DNA from: a virus
Virus record (IMG/VR): IMGVR_UViG_3300025151_000295
Span: 1-24,341 of that record
Reading direction: 5' to 3' (one strand)
DNA length: 24,341 bases
Shown here: positions 23,216 to 24,341 of the stretch, one piece after another
Layout: every line of letters begins with the position of its first letter
Position numbering within the stretch: position 1 is the stretch's first letter
The notes under the pieces: generated by a model
Databases searched by the model: none
What the model saw: only the letters and a program-made list of their open reading frames with translations
Told to the model about the DNA's origin: nothing
Program-made: the position numbers and the translations under genes

Positions 23216-24341
23216 ATGGCAAGAACACGATTTTCAGGCGATCAATCAAACCTACAGATAGTTTCTGTTAAAGATTACGGGGCTGATGGTGATGGGGTTA
23301 CGGATGATGCGAGTGCGATACAGGCGGCTATTGATGCGGTGAGTACAGCCGGCGGGGGAGCTGTTAATTTTGATCCTCAAAAAACCTATACTATAGGCTC
23401 TGCCATTGAACCAAAAAGTAATGTATATCTTGTTTCAGAAGGTGGCGTGTCAACAATTAAGATACTTAGCGCGGCAGCCCATGCGTTTTTATCTAAAACC
23501 TCTGGCACGTTAGATAACGTAAAAATTAGGAATATTTCATTTGATGGTTCTATAAACTATCCCGCTAATTCTCAAACTTACCAGTTTGACGCGGGCTTAC
23601 TGTTGAACAAGGCTATATCCATAAGCGTAACGACAACTAACCTCGAAGTTAGCGGGTGCTATTTTTACCAATGCACGAACGGCGGCATAAGAATCAACGC
23701 GCAAAGCTGCGACAACATAAAGATAAAGGATAACCGATTCAATGAAGGGAGCTATGCGTCAAAATGCATTTCAGTGAAGACAAGCGGTTCACCAACCGAC
23801 GCTCAACGGAATAAAAACATCATAGTTAGTGGAAACACCATCAATACTAATGGACCGCAAATATGGTATGATCCCTCGAAAGACGATTACGTCTCAAGTG
23901 TTGACGCAATAGAACTAGATACATGCAGAAACTCAACCGTTTATGGTAATACTGTTTTCCAGTCTGGCGGGAACGGAATAAGGGTAGAGAAATGCAAGGG
24001 TGTATCGGTCGTTTCAAATACAATTTTGGAAGCCGGGTCAAACGGTATAACATTTTATAATGACTGTTTTGATTGCTCTTGCATTGGTAACACTATTATC
24101 AATTGGGGGCGAACACCACAAGCGTACGGAATAAGGGATTACAGCTCTACAAATGTAGTAGCAAGAGAATATCCGCACGCGACAAACGCCCCATTGCCCG
24201 CAGACCCAACGGCTTCGACGTGGTTCGACACATGGCCCTATTCGACAGATTCTAGCGTTGTTAATGCCGCGAATATAATTACTTATAGCGCATCCGATTA
24301 CTGGAATGGTACAAGCGGTATATTGCCGTTCCGAGGCTATG
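23216..24341 (+). CDS. Tailspike 2 with pectate-lyase-type beta-helix, cut by right edge
   Basis: ATG at 23216 follows GAGGA (23204-23208) by 7 bases. The frame stays open to the last base, giving 375 complete codons, so the stop lies outside the window. After only about 15 residues it enters the pectate-lyase-fold motif VSVKDYGADGDGVTDD, followed by AIQAAIDAV and GGGAVNFDP, then repeated beta-helix coils (NIKIKDNRFNEG, NSTVYGNTVFQSGGNGIRVE, GVSVVSNTILEAGSNGI). Many Asn/Gly turns and a few Cys are present. It lacks the N-terminal particle-binding domain seen in tailspike 1, so it may attach through another spike or by its short N-terminus. Substrate is unknown. Confidence 0.88.
   Translation, partial: MARTRFSGDQSNLQIVSVKDYGADGDGVTDDASAIQAAIDAVSTAGGGAVNFDPQKTYTIGSAIEPKSNVYLVSEGGVSTIKILSAAAHAFLSKTSGTLDNVKIRNISFDGSINYPANSQTYQFDAGLLLNKAISISVTTTNLEVSGCYFYQCTNGGIRINAQSCDNIKIKDNRFNEGSYASKCISVKTSGSPTDAQRNKNIIVSGNTINTNGPQIWYDPSKDDYVSSVDAIELDTCRNSTVYGNTVFQSGGNGIRVEKCKGVSVVSNTILEAGSNGITFYNDCFDCSCIGNTIINWGRTPQAYGIRDYSSTNVVAREYPHATNAPLPADPTASTWFDTWPYSTDSSVVNAANIITYSASDYWNGTSGILPFRGY

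Noticed and set aside
20795-24341. Diversity-generating retroelement targeting the tailspikes or fibre
   Set aside because: No reverse transcriptase, template repeat or C-type-lectin-like variable region is visible; the shared seam between the spikes is a conserved fold motif.
1-24341. Integrase, att sites, tRNA, CRISPR array, toxin-antitoxin or anti-defence genes
   Set aside because: I scanned for these by eye on both strands and found nothing to support them; all gene space is explained by structural and packaging genes or coupled unknowns.

Overview
This window is the packaging, capsid, tail and DNA-ejection region of a tailed bacteriophage or prophage, most probably with a podovirus (short-tailed) virion. 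Every supported gene lies on the + strand. Genes are packed almost without gaps, and many are joined by stop/start overlaps (TAATG, TGATG, ATGA, TTGA). The order of the core genes follows the P22 late operon: small terminase-like protein, large terminase, portal, scaffold, coat, head-tail adaptor, gp10-like tail protein, a possible needle or fibre, ejection proteins, then tailspikes. The coat protein, however, looks like the SU10/DUF5309 family rather than P22 coat. Ribosome binding sites are of the classical AGGAGG type, and one matches the complete gammaproteobacterial 16S anti-Shine-Dalgarno tail, so a proteobacterial (perhaps aquatic) host is likely; the sequence does not identify it. I see no integrase, repressor, lysis, replication, tRNA or CRISPR element.

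Layout: (1) 2-3895 is the 3' part of a giant fibre-like virion protein cut by the left edge, followed by a small protein with tryptophans every 10 residues (3895-4311). (2) 4334-8265 is packaging and portal: terminase small subunit-like protein, TerL, a 42-residue coiled-coil microprotein, portal and a small conserved protein. (3) 8278-11191 is the head: scaffold, major capsid protein, a probable decoration protein with an exceptional ribosome binding site, a second small beta-rich protein and an unknown. (4) 11191-13822 is the head-tail connection: adaptor, gp10-like tail accessory factor and a possible needle or fibre. (5) 13819-16060 is a cassette of microproteins and beta-rich putative surface proteins, one with a carbohydrate-binding-like jelly roll. 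(6) 16070-20814 holds four putative ejection proteins. (7) 20795-24341 holds two consecutive pectate-lyase-fold tailspikes, the second cut by the right edge.

Putative functional logic: TerS/TerL package DNA through the portal into a scaffolded shell. The adaptor and gp10-like protein close the vertex. The ejection proteins leave with the DNA. The fibre and tailspikes bind or degrade surface polysaccharide. No gene-free stretch exceeds about 40 bases, and no convincing promoter was found, so the whole region is probably transcribed as one or a few long late messages that start outside the window. The least explained elements are the tryptophan-decapeptide protein, the coupled microproteins, the apparently split ejection protein and the surface-protein cassette.
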